A stretch of DNA of 56,577 nt, taken from the IMG/VR virus record IMGVR_UViG_3300027759_000111, positions 1 to 56,577 of that record; one strand, 5' to 3'. This document shows positions 1 to 8,640 of the stretch, in pieces. The DNA is from a virus. The notes under the pieces were generated by a model. That model did no database searches. It was not told the DNA's origin and saw only the letters and a list, made by a program, of their open reading frames with translations. Each line of letters begins with the position of its first letter. Positions within the stretch are counted from its first letter, which is position 1. The position numbers were made by a program, and so were the translations under genes.

Positions 1-15
1 TGTAAATATTGCCAT
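1..15 (-). CDS. 5' fragment of next head gene (probable prohead protease gp21)
   Basis: Only the first five codons (Met-Ala-Ile-Phe-Thr) lie in the window, preceded by an AAGGA-type ribosome binding site. In T4 and marine relatives the order is 20-67-68-21, so the gene after the two small core proteins should be the prohead protease gp21. The identity rests on gene order alone. Confidence 0.4.
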
Positions 16-22
16 AGTTCCT

Positions 23-268
23 TTAAACTCCTATTTGTTCTTTTATTTCTTTGTTAAAATATTTTTCAATATCTTCTTTTTTTATATTACGAGATGCCAC
101 AACTTTTTCTATGGCTTTATCAAATCGTGTTAACACGTCTGTTTGTTCTGTTTCAATTAATCTATAAATCTCTTTAATAGCTTCTTTCATAACAGGCGTT
201 AATTCTTTATAGGACTTTGAATTCAAAAGATTAGTTTCTCTTAATATATTACTAATCTTGTTTTTCAT
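23..268 (-). CDS. Small prohead core protein candidate (gp68 position)
   Basis: An 81-residue, highly charged, helix-prone protein rich in Lys and Glu with no membrane segment. Its start overlaps the end of the preceding small gene by 17 bases, which suggests translational coupling. It lies between the portal and the expected protease gene, where T4 carries the small prohead core proteins 67 and 68. I do not recognise a diagnostic motif, so the gp68 assignment comes from position, size and composition. It would act in the scaffold core during head assembly. Confidence 0.5.
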   Translation of the reverse strand: MKNKISNILRETNLLNSKSYKELTPVMKEAIKEIYRLIETEQTDVLTRFDKAIEKVVASRNIKKEDIEKYFNKEIKEQIGV

Positions 269-494
269 TTACAACAGGTTCCGTTTTAGGTGCCGGGTCT
301 GCAATTACAGGCTTTGGATCACTGTGTGCTTCTGCTTCAATTTGTCCTTGAAACAATACACCAGCTAATTCTTTTCTTTTTGCCTCTAAAGCATCTCCAA
401 CTTTATCTCTTAAAGCATCTTTAAATGCTTCACCAGCTTCAGCTGCTTGTCCTAATGACAATTTGTCAATAAAATTTTTAACTTGTTCACTCAT
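252..494 (-). CDS. Prohead core scaffold protein, gp67-like
   Basis: An 80-residue protein with an N-terminal amphipathic part (MSEQVKNFIDKLSLGQ) and a segment of the type AGEAFKDALRDKVGDALEAKR, followed by an acidic, proline-rich tail. Small proteins of this form directly after gene 20 are common in marine T4-like phages and are usually called gp67-like prohead core proteins. They are packaged in the core and later degraded by the prohead protease. A ribosome binding site (GGAGAAAAAT) precedes the ATG, and a TATAAATA late promoter lies 18 bases upstream, inside the end of gene 20. Confidence 0.6.
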   Translation of the reverse strand: MSEQVKNFIDKLSLGQAAEAGEAFKDALRDKVGDALEAKRKELAGVLFQGQIEAEAHSDPKPVIADPAPKTEPVVNEKQD

Positions 495-512
495 ATTTTT
501 CTCCTATTATTA

Positions 513-520
513 TATTTATA
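513..520 (-). promoter_or_regulatory. Late promoter TATAAATA
   Basis: An exact match to the T4-type late promoter element, read on the minus strand, 18 bases before the gp67-like start. It overlaps the last codons of the portal gene and could boost core protein synthesis independently of gene 20. Confidence 0.6.
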
Positions 521-2036
521 CTAAAGTTTCAGTTTTCTTAGGTGTTTCTGTACCACCTAAAGAGTCCATACCTGCAGGTTCATAAGGGCCTTCTTTACTT
601 ATTTGTCTATCTAAATCTTTAATCTCTTTTTCAGATTGTTTAAAAACAAACTTTCTAATGTATTCTTGTGAAAAATACTTACCTACATACTTTTCTAAAC
701 CATCAGCTAAAGCAACACGTTCCTTTAACATTTCACTTTCTTTTAATTCAGCAAAGTGACCATCTTGTAAAAAGTCATATTGAATATTAGATTGTATTAC
801 AGGCCAATCTTCTATAGATATTACACCTTTTAATACTAACTGTGTCTTTAAAAAATCATTAAAGAGTTCAGTAAATTTCTTTCTTAATCTTTGAACAAAC
901 TTGGTAAACTTTAATTCATCTCTTGTAATTTCTGTAGAACGGCCCATACTAAAACCTGTCGCTGGTTCTAATCTACTTACTGGTACATTTAAAGAACGAT
1001 AAAGTTTTCTTTGGAAATATTCTATGTCGGCCATTTCTCCTAAATTTTGGCCACCAGGTAGAGTAGTAATATCTGTTCCTCTTCCACCTTCTCTTGTTGG
1101 TAACCAATAATCTTCCAACATATTCATATAACTTCTATCGTCCCTAATTTCTCCTGTGTTGGCATCATAGACAAGTTTATTTCTATAACGTGCCATTACA
1201 TCTCTTAAATATTGTTCTGCCTTTTGTTTAGGTAGATTACCAACATCTATTTTGAAAATTCTTCTTTCAGGTGCTCTTGCTATACGATAGATAACAACAG
1301 CATCTTCAATCATACGTAATTGATTTACTGGTTTAATTGCCTTATGTAAATAAGACAAGATCATATTTTTGTTTTGATCTACTAGACCTGAAGAACAGAA
1401 AGCAATTGTATCAGCCGCTATTCTTACTCCTGAACCTGATGTTGAACCTGCAACACCCTTTTCATTAAACATAAAGTATTCTTCGTAATCATTTGTAAGA
1501 GATAAATCTACAGTGCTTCTCATCTTCTTAAGCTCTCTTACTTTTTTAATTTTTCTAGGATCAATATAACGCAATTCAGTTATACCGTTTTTAGGTGTTT
1601 CTCTATCAATAATCTTTTGATAAAATATTCTACCATCTACATACCATCTTTTAAATATCTCAAAACCTTTTGTACTAAAATTCATTAATTTAAGTACGTT
1701 TAAAAATTCTTCGTCTATTCTTTTCTTAACTTCGTTACCAAAAGGTATATTTTCTAATGTAACTCTTACAGAATCTTTTTCTTCACTAGAAACAATTGCT
1801 TCGTTGCAAATATCTTCTATTGCTTGGTCACATTCTGGATGTAACGAAATTTCTCTATATCGTCTTACAAGGTCGGCTTCGTTCTTAGCCGTTCCTTCCA
1901 TATCAAGGTACGAACCAAAATAACCTCCAGCAGCGACGGTAGTTGTACCGTCATCTGCTTGAGGTGTAGTAAAGTTTTGTTTCGGATCTTGCTCTTGTTT
2001 TTTACGGGTTATTGAAAACCCAAACAGATCAGCCAT
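516..2036 (-). CDS. 20: Portal vertex protein gp20
   Basis: A 506-residue portal protein of the T4 gp20 family. It forms the dodecameric ring at the special vertex through which DNA is packaged and to which the neck attaches. Family features visible are the N-terminal stretch with LVRRYREISLHPECDQAIEDICNEA, the central RYIDPRKIKKVRE, the segment around VVIYRIARAPERRIFKIDVG, and YFQRKLYRSLNVPVSRL followed by GRSTEITRDELKFTKF. Length agrees with marine relatives, which are slightly shorter than T4 gp20 (524). It sits between the tail tube gene and the core genes, as in T4. Confidence 0.97.
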   Translation of the reverse strand: MADLFGFSITRKKQEQDPKQNFTTPQADDGTTTVAAGGYFGSYLDMEGTAKNEADLVRRYREISLHPECDQAIEDICNEAIVSSEEKDSVRVTLENIPFGNEVKKRIDEEFLNVLKLMNFSTKGFEIFKRWYVDGRIFYQKIIDRETPKNGITELRYIDPRKIKKVRELKKMRSTVDLSLTNDYEEYFMFNEKGVAGSTSGSGVRIAADTIAFCSSGLVDQNKNMILSYLHKAIKPVNQLRMIEDAVVIYRIARAPERRIFKIDVGNLPKQKAEQYLRDVMARYRNKLVYDANTGEIRDDRSYMNMLEDYWLPTREGGRGTDITTLPGGQNLGEMADIEYFQRKLYRSLNVPVSRLEPATGFSMGRSTEITRDELKFTKFVQRLRKKFTELFNDFLKTQLVLKGVISIEDWPVIQSNIQYDFLQDGHFAELKESEMLKERVALADGLEKYVGKYFSQEYIRKFVFKQSEKEIKDLDRQISKEGPYEPAGMDSLGGTETPKKTETLV

Positions 2037-2054
2037 AATTTATATTCCTCTACT

Positions 2055-2079
2055 ACTACTTATATAAGTTTTAAGTAGT
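2055..2079. other. Inverted repeat at the gp19 stop / gp20 upstream gap
   Basis: Two perfect 8-base arms (ACTACTTA and TAAGTAGT) separated by 9 bases. The right arm covers the gp19 stop codon. On the minus-strand transcript it could form a small hairpin between tube and portal messages. It has low G+C and no U-tract, so it is not a convincing terminator; an mRNA processing or attenuation element is possible. Confidence 0.3.
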
Positions 2080-2598
2080 CGTATTTGTTTCAAAATACTG
2101 ATAAGCAAAAGTTACAACAAACTGTTCAATCGCTGTTTGTTCGTCATACGTTAAATCAATAGCGCCGATTTCTTTTGGAAAAGCACCTCTTAGTGTATAT
2201 GATTTAACAGTATTACCGTTACGATCTAAGTGGTCAATAAATGCGTCCACTTGATAGTCAGCAGGATTTGTTAATCCTTCATTGTCTGTCATATTGTTGA
2301 TACCATTTTGCCATCTTTCAAAAGCATTTCTTACTTTGAAGTTTGTATCGTTATAAACTGTAACGGTCCAATCTGCAAATGTTCTATCTCCTGCAATCTT
2401 AATTGATCGTCCTCTAAACTTAACGTCAACTTCACCGATTGTCATAGCAGGTATAGAAGTTGCTCTACATAAGAAAGCTAGATCTTCTATTTCGCCACCA
2501 ACTTGAGCGTAACCAGGAAAAGGCATTACTACCTTAAACTGATTGGCACGAGCGCCTCCGCCAGCAAGTTTAGCTTTGAAGTCATTAATGTTTGCCAT
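2071..2598 (-). CDS. 19: Tail tube protein gp19
   Basis: A 175-residue protein of the T4 gp19 family, forming the inner tail tube of the contractile tail. Recognisable parts are the start MANINDFKAKLAGGGARANQF, the SIPAMTIGEVDVKFRGRSIKIAGDR strand region, and the DWTVTVYND and RNAFERWQNGINNM segments. Length matches the family (163 in T4, slightly longer in marine phages). It follows the sheath gene, as expected, with a good ribosome binding site (GGAGAATAAAAA). Confidence 0.96.
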   Translation of the reverse strand: MANINDFKAKLAGGGARANQFKVVMPFPGYAQVGGEIEDLAFLCRATSIPAMTIGEVDVKFRGRSIKIAGDRTFADWTVTVYNDTNFKVRNAFERWQNGINNMTDNEGLTNPADYQVDAFIDHLDRNGNTVKSYTLRGAFPKEIGAIDLTYDEQTAIEQFVVTFAYQYFETNTTT

Positions 2599-2620
2599 TT
2601 TTTATTCTCCTATTCTAAAA

Positions 2621-4543
2621 TTACCCAGCTACTTCTTCAAAAGAAACGCCAGTTCTTGTTGCTACAAATTGTAAAGTAATGAAGTTAATGCTTCTAGCAG
2701 GTTTTACAAAAATCTCCGCTATAAATTCATTTCTATCAATTACTTCGCCTGTGTTATTCGTTTCATCACACACTACTAAAAAGTCTGTGATACCACGTCT
2801 GCCTTGTACCTCTCGTAAGAATGGTTCAACGATATTTCTAAAGTTTGCTCTAGTAAACTCGTCATTAAATTCAAACAATTGGAATTTAGAAGCAGTAGAG
2901 ATTGCTTTTTCTAAAACTATAAACAATCTTCGTACATTGATTCTATCGAAAGCAGATGGAGCACTTAATCCAGTTTTATCACCAAACAGAACAGTGCCTT
3001 GGCCAGGGAATGTTACCACAGCGTTAACTCTATTTCTGTATAGATCATCTCTTTGTGTTTTATTTGGATTGAAAGCTAACTTAACCGCACCTCTAATAGT
3101 ACCTCTATTAAAGCCAGCTGGTGAATACCAACTGTCGGCAATTAAATCAGTTCTTGCTGATAAACCAGCAATATCTCCGTTTAACGGTACAAATCTGTAC
3201 ACGTCATTGTATCTGTCATACTGATATTTGTAACCACTGTCAAATACAACATAAGAAGAAGAACGTATTGAGTTATAAAAACCTACTACGTTACTTGTTT
3301 GTGTATTTGCGTTTGCCACGTTAACAACATCTGTTCTTCTAGGCGATACAAAAGCAACTGCATCTTTTCTATCTTCTGCAATTGATATTACATTATCTAC
3401 GTGAGTAGCATCGCCTGAACCAGCAATAATTAAACCTACATCCACTGTTTCAGAATCTAGGAATTTTTCGTATGCTGTTTTCTTTTGTGCAATTGTAACA
3501 GCTGAACCATCAGAACCACTTTGTAAAGAAGTTAATGTTGGTGTTGATACTGCTGTATAAGTTGTACCTGATGCAGTATTACCCCAGTTAGATCCACCAG
3601 AATTATGATCCATCCAATATACATACTTTGATCTTGTCTGTATTACTGTTGGATAATAATTTGTGTCACCTTGTGGTGATTTTGCATCTGAAGCTTTAGA
3701 AAGTTTTTGATAAACTTCTAATACTGTATTTGCTGTACCTGAAATTCCACCATCTTCATCTACTACTATTACGTGGATTTCATCATTTGATCCACCTTTT
3801 GAAGTAGCGTATGGCGAAGTTCCTGGAGCGCCAGCAACTTGATCGTAAAATCTCCATCTACGTCTTATGTTACTGTTTATAGCTACATCTCTTTGTAATC
3901 CACCTGTACCTGAAGGATGTCTTACGATAGTTATTACGTTAGTTGATTTAGCAGTAACTCTATACTCGTGACCGTCGTTGTAATCACTTGTAGAAGCTGT
4001 AGTAGAAAAATTAATAATATCACCTACGGCGATATTTGTTCCACTTGTAACTGTTACTGAAGTTGCACCTGCTACTGCAGCTGTACCTAAAGTTGTTACT
4101 ACTGTTGTTTCGTATGCAGCAGCTGAAGGACATATAGAAACAAGTAAATTGTTTCCCCAAGCGCCTGCTGTTCGTGCAGCCCACTCGCCAACTGATCCTT
4201 GGCCTGTTGCAAAGTTATTAATATAATCTGTTTCATTCTTAATAACAAATGAGCTGCCTGAAGCAACTGCGTTTGCTAATGAAGAATTTTGTGCTCGTAC
4301 TACTCTTAATGCGTTAGAGTATTGTAAGAAATTGGCAGCACTAAAAAAATCCTCAAAGTTATTTGAGTCTGGCTTACCAAACGTTTCTACTAACTCTTGT
4401 TCGCTAGAAACCGTTACGATTTCATCTAAAGGACCTTTTCTAAACTCTCCTGCAAAAGCACCAACTGACGTTGATACTGCTGGAATAATTCTTGTTAGGT
4501 CTCTTTCTTGTACGAGAACGCCTGGTGATACTTGAAATGCCAT
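2621..4543 (-). CDS. 18: Tail sheath protein gp18
   Basis: A 640-residue contractile sheath subunit. The conserved N-terminus (FQVSPGVLVQERDLT) and the C-terminal sheath core are clear: YRFVPLNGDIAGLSARTD, SPAGFNRGTIRG, RDDLYRNRVNAV, FGDKTG, INVRRLFIVLEKAIS and FEFNDEFTRANF. The middle (about residues 130-330) is variable and exposed in relatives, with Ser/Thr/Gly-rich sequence. A strong ribosome binding site (AAAAGGAGAAAACCG) precedes the ATG. Its probable late promoter lies 93 bases upstream, leaving an unusually long leader for this genome. Confidence 0.97.
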   Translation of the reverse strand: MAFQVSPGVLVQERDLTRIIPAVSTSVGAFAGEFRKGPLDEIVTVSSEQELVETFGKPDSNNFEDFFSAANFLQYSNALRVVRAQNSSLANAVASGSSFVIKNETDYINNFATGQGSVGEWAARTAGAWGNNLLVSICPSAAAYETTVVTTLGTAAVAGATSVTVTSGTNIAVGDIINFSTTASTSDYNDGHEYRVTAKSTNVITIVRHPSGTGGLQRDVAINSNIRRRWRFYDQVAGAPGTSPYATSKGGSNDEIHVIVVDEDGGISGTANTVLEVYQKLSKASDAKSPQGDTNYYPTVIQTRSKYVYWMDHNSGGSNWGNTASGTTYTAVSTPTLTSLQSGSDGSAVTIAQKKTAYEKFLDSETVDVGLIIAGSGDATHVDNVISIAEDRKDAVAFVSPRRTDVVNVANANTQTSNVVGFYNSIRSSSYVVFDSGYKYQYDRYNDVYRFVPLNGDIAGLSARTDLIADSWYSPAGFNRGTIRGAVKLAFNPNKTQRDDLYRNRVNAVVTFPGQGTVLFGDKTGLSAPSAFDRINVRRLFIVLEKAISTASKFQLFEFNDEFTRANFRNIVEPFLREVQGRRGITDFLVVCDETNNTGEVIDRNEFIAEIFVKPARSINFITLQFVATRTGVSFEEVAG

Positions 4544-4636
4544 TCGGTTTTCTCCTTTTTATAAATTAGCTAATTGTTTCATATAGTCCAACTGTCGTAT
4601 TATTCATACGCCCATAGTCAAAATTTCATATACATC

Positions 4637-4644
4637 TATTTATA
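4637..4644 (-). promoter_or_regulatory. Late promoter TATAAATA for the sheath gene
   Basis: An exact TATAAATA on the minus strand in the 121-base gap between the terminase and sheath genes, the largest gap in this half of the window. The sheath subunit is needed in many copies, so a dedicated late promoter is sensible. Confidence 0.6.
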
Positions 4645-4664
4645 AAATGCGTATTTTGTACACA

Positions 4665-6293
4665 TTACTCACCTTTTCTAACTACTGGATGCCACGTTTC
4701 TCCATACTCATCTTTAAAGGGCTTATCTTCTTCTGGTGTACCATCATCTATAAAACCAAAGGGAGCCATATCCTGTTCTATTATATTGGCCTGGTCTTCG
4801 TATAGTTTAGAACGTACATCAGAATTACTTAACTCTTTAAAGTATGGTTGATTAGATAACCAGCCAAATATAATAAGACAAGTCATTAAATCGTCATTAC
4901 AACCTTCTTCTGCTTTCCAAGAATTGTGTTGACGTGAAAAAGTAGACATTTCTTCTATGATATTAAAATCATTTATAACTATTTTATCTGCTTCAATAAT
5001 AGTTTTTAAATTAGAACAACCTATTTTTTTAATTTGTTTAGTCATACGAATACCTAACTGACTGCCTCTACCACTGAAGGCCGTACCTAATACTTGTCCA
5101 GCTCTACCTCTTTGTGTAGTCATTAATAGATTGTCATACTCTAAATCAAACTGTAATGCATCTGATATTTGGCCACCTATATCGTTTACTTCAATCAATG
5201 TATGAGCGTGATTATATCCTTTTATAGTTTGTTCTATAACATTAGGAAAAACTAAAGGTTTAATTTCATTGTTACGATATTTGGCTACAACACGATAAGG
5301 CATTTTTGTTACGTCAAATATAATAAAGGCCGAATAATCTTTTGCAAGACCTCTTGACACGTCAACAGTACAAACATATATTTTATTTTTATCAGGTTTT
5401 TCAAATATATCTAAACCACCTTGTGACTGTAAAGGTTTAATATAAGGTGTAGCTTTAATTTTTGTAGGACTAATAAGTGTATCTATTGAACCTAAAAATT
5501 CACATTCAAACTCCTGTTGGAATTGTTCAGGACTTGTATTTCGTATTGTTTCTTGTTTCCACTTTTCATCTCGGCCTGGAACTTCTGACCAATGTACATC
5601 AATAGGTATATAATCGTTTTGTTTATTTACGGCATCTGTCCATAACTTATAGTACATATTCATACCGTGAGGTGTAGAAACAATAATCATCTTTGTACTT
5701 TTACCAGAAGAAATTGTAGGAAACACCGAACTAAAAAATTGTTCTGCAATTGTGGCTGGTACGAAAGCAAACTCGTCTAAGAAGATTATATTGTAAGAAC
5801 CTCCTCGGATTGCACTTGAAGATGTTGCAGCGGCCACAACTTTACTGCCGTTCTCTAATTCTATATTACCTTTGTTCCAGTTTAATACACCTTGTTGTAA
5901 AAACTTTGGTATATTCTCATAGGCCAATTGTAAACGGCCCAATATATCTCTTGCTGTAGATGACTTGTTTGCAAGTATGGCAACATTTGTATTTGGATTA
6001 AACAGAACATAATGTAATAGGTAAGATACAATTGTTGTTGATTTACCTGACTGTCTTGGTAATTTACATATAGTAAAACGGTTGTTATGCATAGTGCCAA
6101 CCATTTCTTTTTGAAAGTTATACATTTTGAAAGGCACTAAACCTAAATCAAGTGAAACTATCTTTACATAGTTTTGTATAAAGTATAAAGGATCTTTAGA
6201 ACACTTTTCAAATTCTAAAATTTGTTCTTGTGTAAACTCTACAGGTACGTTTACTTTTTTTAAATTTGGATTACCGAGATAAACTTCACTCAT
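4665..6293 (-). CDS. 17: Terminase large subunit gp17
   Basis: A 542-residue packaging motor ATPase with nuclease. The Walker A motif is PRQSGKST at residues 79-86 and Walker B is NIIFLDE near 168-174. The coupling motif IIVSTPHG is near 203-210. The RNase H-like nuclease domain begins at TVDVSRG with Asp311, followed by IEVNDIGG and the late acidic CNDDLMTCLIIFG segment. It pumps DNA into the prohead through the portal and makes headful cuts. Its start overlaps the end of the ParB-like gene by 8 bases. The length is below T4 gp17 (610), as is usual in marine relatives. Confidence 0.97.
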   Translation of the reverse strand: MSEVYLGNPNLKKVNVPVEFTQEQILEFEKCSKDPLYFIQNYVKIVSLDLGLVPFKMYNFQKEMVGTMHNNRFTICKLPRQSGKSTTIVSYLLHYVLFNPNTNVAILANKSSTARDILGRLQLAYENIPKFLQQGVLNWNKGNIELENGSKVVAAATSSSAIRGGSYNIIFLDEFAFVPATIAEQFFSSVFPTISSGKSTKMIIVSTPHGMNMYYKLWTDAVNKQNDYIPIDVHWSEVPGRDEKWKQETIRNTSPEQFQQEFECEFLGSIDTLISPTKIKATPYIKPLQSQGGLDIFEKPDKNKIYVCTVDVSRGLAKDYSAFIIFDVTKMPYRVVAKYRNNEIKPLVFPNVIEQTIKGYNHAHTLIEVNDIGGQISDALQFDLEYDNLLMTTQRGRAGQVLGTAFSGRGSQLGIRMTKQIKKIGCSNLKTIIEADKIVINDFNIIEEMSTFSRQHNSWKAEEGCNDDLMTCLIIFGWLSNQPYFKELSNSDVRSKLYEDQANIIEQDMAPFGFIDDGTPEEDKPFKDEYGETWHPVVRKGE

Positions 6294-6615
6294 TAATTAT
6301 AATTCCTTCTATATGTGTATAACCTAATTGTAATGCAGCCTGTATTCGTTGATTGCCTCTCCACACACTATATTTTTTTTCTTTAAAACTAGTACCATTA
6401 GATCCACTTCTTTGATTTTTATAATCTATCAATGTTTCACCTTTATAATTAATAGGAGAAACGTATGTATCGTGTTTTAATACTTCAATAGGTTCTATCA
6501 TATCTTCACCATTTAACAACTCTTTTAAAGGAGTCGTTCTATCTATATAAGTTAAATCACTTATCTGAAATATCTGTTTCTTCGGATTTGATGATTGTGC
6601 TTTTAATATTTTCAT
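6286..6615 (-). CDS. ParB/sulfiredoxin-like domain protein between terminase genes
   Basis: A 109-residue protein. The pattern LTYIDRTTPLKELL, MIEPIEVLKHDTY, YSVWRGNQRIQAALQLGYTHIEGIII resembles the ParB N-terminal (ParB/Srx) fold, in which the GNQRIQAALQLG segment corresponds to the usual G-x-R-R-x-x-A motif. The domain binds nucleotides in relatives. It overlaps the gp16 gene by 59 bases in another frame and the gp17 gene by 8, so its production is tied to terminase synthesis. A role in packaging or DNA recognition is inferred only. Confidence 0.6.
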   Translation of the reverse strand: MKILKAQSSNPKKQIFQISDLTYIDRTTPLKELLNGEDMIEPIEVLKHDTYVSPINYKGETLIDYKNQRSGSNGTSFKEKKYSVWRGNQRIQAALQLGYTHIEGIIINE

Positions 6616-7033
6616 TTTCTCTTTTTAACATTTTTTGTAATTCAGCAGTAGAACCTACAAACAAAGCATTTTTAATATTTTGATTTGCAGTTTTAGGTAA
6701 GTCTTTTAAATCTTTTAATTTTTTTTGTAAATCTTGTAACTTATCTACTGTTTGTGCAACGTTAGTAATTAACTGGCCTGCTACTTCGTATGCTCTTGGA
6801 TGTTGGCCTTCTTTTGCAATTTCTAATATGCCCTCAATTGCTTCTTGGCCTTTTTGTATAAGATCATAATAATTATCCCTACTATATTTGTAATCGTTAT
6901 CAATATCTGATTTGTTTGTATCTTCTATTCTAGGTACTGGAGGATTTTCTATCCTCACTATAGATTCTAGTGTAGATTTATTATCAGGTTCTATGCCAAG
7001 TATCTCGTTTACTTTATCTTCTAGTTTTGTCAT
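6557..7033 (-). CDS. 16: Terminase small subunit gp16
   Basis: A 158-residue protein with central coiled-coil helices (YDLIQKGQEAIEGILEIAKEG and QLITNVAQTVDKLQDLQKKL), the layout of T4-type small terminase, which oligomerises and stimulates gp17. The length is close to T4 gp16 (164). Position between gp15 and gp17 supports the call. The C-terminal part is lysine-rich and overlaps the following ParB-like gene. Confidence 0.9.
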   Translation of the reverse strand: MTKLEDKVNEILGIEPDNKSTLESIVRIENPPVPRIEDTNKSDIDNDYKYSRDNYYDLIQKGQEAIEGILEIAKEGQHPRAYEVAGQLITNVAQTVDKLQDLQKKLKDLKDLPKTANQNIKNALFVGSTAELQKMLKRENENIKSTIIKSEETDISDK

Positions 7034-7035
7034 AA

Positions 7036-7842
7036 TTAAACATCAGTATCAGTCGTAGGGTTATATTTCTTACTATCAGTGTAAGAAGTAATTGTTGTTG
7101 TAAATCCAAAGTCATCATCAGCGTCAGCTGTAGTAGGGTCAGGTACTACCACAATTCTTTCTTCTCTTTTTGCCGTAGTTAAATCCGTATCAGTGTAAAT
7201 ATCTGACTGTACAGTTTTAATAACACCTTGATTGGACATAGGCCCAAACAAATAAGTTTTGGCAGTAAAGTTTAAGGTATATATAACGGCCCTACGAGTC
7301 GTAAAATCGCCACTATAACTATCTTCATAAGATACACTATTTAAAATTATAGGTATATCTCTTTTTATATTCATCTCTGGTAAAACATTTACAGTAATGG
7401 TATAATCAGGTTGAAAGAAAGGTAATATCTGTTCTACTATTTGTAGACCGTTTTCTGCTGTAGCCGTAAAAGCATAAAGATTTAAACTTATATTATAAGG
7501 TACAGGAACATAATTAAAATTATGAACTTCTCCTAATTCACCGGCTTTAACTTTTTTAAATTTTTGAACTCTTGTTAATTTTCTTGTAGCGTCATAAGCT
7601 AATCCAGAAATTTCAAATCCTAATCTAGGTAAAGTAACCGCAAAACTACGATCATCTAAATCTGGTTTTTGGTCAAGTCTAACTAAAAACTTTTCTTTTG
7701 GTGCATAGGCTAAAGGTACTTTTAATCTTTTAGTTACGGCACCTGTGCTTGAAGTTGATTGAATAACAATGTTATTAAATAATTGACCAAAGGCAATTAT
7801 TATTTTTCTCATTCCTTCGTTGTAAAAAAAATTACCAAACAT
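7036..7842 (-). CDS. 15: Proximal tail sheath stabilizer gp15
   Basis: A 268-residue protein of the T4 gp15 family, the hexameric tail terminator that caps tube and sheath and joins the tail to the neck. The N-terminus MFGNFFYNEGMRKIIIAFGQLFNNI and the segment VPYNISLNLYAFTATAENG are typical. Length matches the family (272 in T4). Its start codon overlaps the stop of gp14 by one base, indicating coupled translation. Confidence 0.95.
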   Translation of the reverse strand: MFGNFFYNEGMRKIIIAFGQLFNNIVIQSTSSTGAVTKRLKVPLAYAPKEKFLVRLDQKPDLDDRSFAVTLPRLGFEISGLAYDATRKLTRVQKFKKVKAGELGEVHNFNYVPVPYNISLNLYAFTATAENGLQIVEQILPFFQPDYTITVNVLPEMNIKRDIPIILNSVSYEDSYSGDFTTRRAVIYTLNFTAKTYLFGPMSNQGVIKTVQSDIYTDTDLTTAKREERIVVVPDPTTADADDDFGFTTTITSYTDSKKYNPTTDTDV

Positions 7843-8636
7843 TAGTCAATTTCTCCAAATGGGTTTCTTTCCGTAAAGTCTAATATATCATCAGTTACAG
7901 ACTGTGTATCAAAACCAGCTTCTGTATCTAAATCTAAATTTTGTGCGTAAGTAGATTGAGTGGCCACTGTTGTTGTAGTTGTTGCTTCTTCATTGAGTAA
8001 GAAGTTAGCTTGACCAGATGACTGGTCTTGTTCTAGTTGTAAAGAACCATCTTCATTCTCTAAAGTAAATCTGTTGTTTAAAAGATTTAAAGAGTAATCA
8101 GTTTCTTTATCATCTATTTCTGCAATACCTGTATTTAATTCTTCTGAACTATACTCCCAACGTGTTACTCTTAATTTATAAACTGGTAGATTGCCTAATT
8201 GAAAAAATGGCTCTTGATCTTCTACGAACTGTATTTCAAAAAAACTATTCATTAAAGGAAAATATATAATATCTCCTTCATTAGGACGGCCTTCCACGAT
8301 CTGTGTCATTGGATTATCTACTTGATTTTGCCAACTTCTTTTAGAAATAACAAACGTTGTATCTTCTCTTATTTCTAATCCAAACTTATTGATTAACTCT
8401 CTTTGGCCTGCAAATCCTTCAGTCGTTTCAAAATACATTTCAATTAAATAACTATCATCAAATCTACTTGATGTATCTTCACCTAATATTAAATCTCTAT
8501 TGACTAATGTTCTTGGTAAATAATAAACATCGTGGCCATATATCTTTAGGCCTTCTACAATTAAATCTTCGTAAAGTGTTTTTTCAGCTTGATTGCCAAT
8601 ACCTTGGCCGCCTTGAAAATAATGATTTACTGGCAT
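7842..8636 (-). CDS. 14: Neck protein gp14
   Basis: A 264-residue neck protein with the family N-terminus MPVNHYFQGGQGIGNQAEK, the LIVEGLKIYGHDVYYLPR segment, and IEMYFETTEGFAGQRELINKFGLEI. gp14 with gp13 seals the filled head and forms the tail attachment site. The C-terminal part after residue 180 is Gln/Thr-rich and ends with ERNPFGEID. It is flanked by gp13 and gp15 as in T4. Confidence 0.95.
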   Translation of the reverse strand: MPVNHYFQGGQGIGNQAEKTLYEDLIVEGLKIYGHDVYYLPRTLVNRDLILGEDTSSRFDDSYLIEMYFETTEGFAGQRELINKFGLEIREDTTFVISKRSWQNQVDNPMTQIVEGRPNEGDIIYFPLMNSFFEIQFVEDQEPFFQLGNLPVYKLRVTRWEYSSEELNTGIAEIDDKETDYSLNLLNNRFTLENEDGSLQLEQDQSSGQANFLLNEEATTTTTVATQSTYAQNLDLDTEAGFDTQSVTDDILDFTERNPFGEID

Positions 8637-8640
8637 AGTA

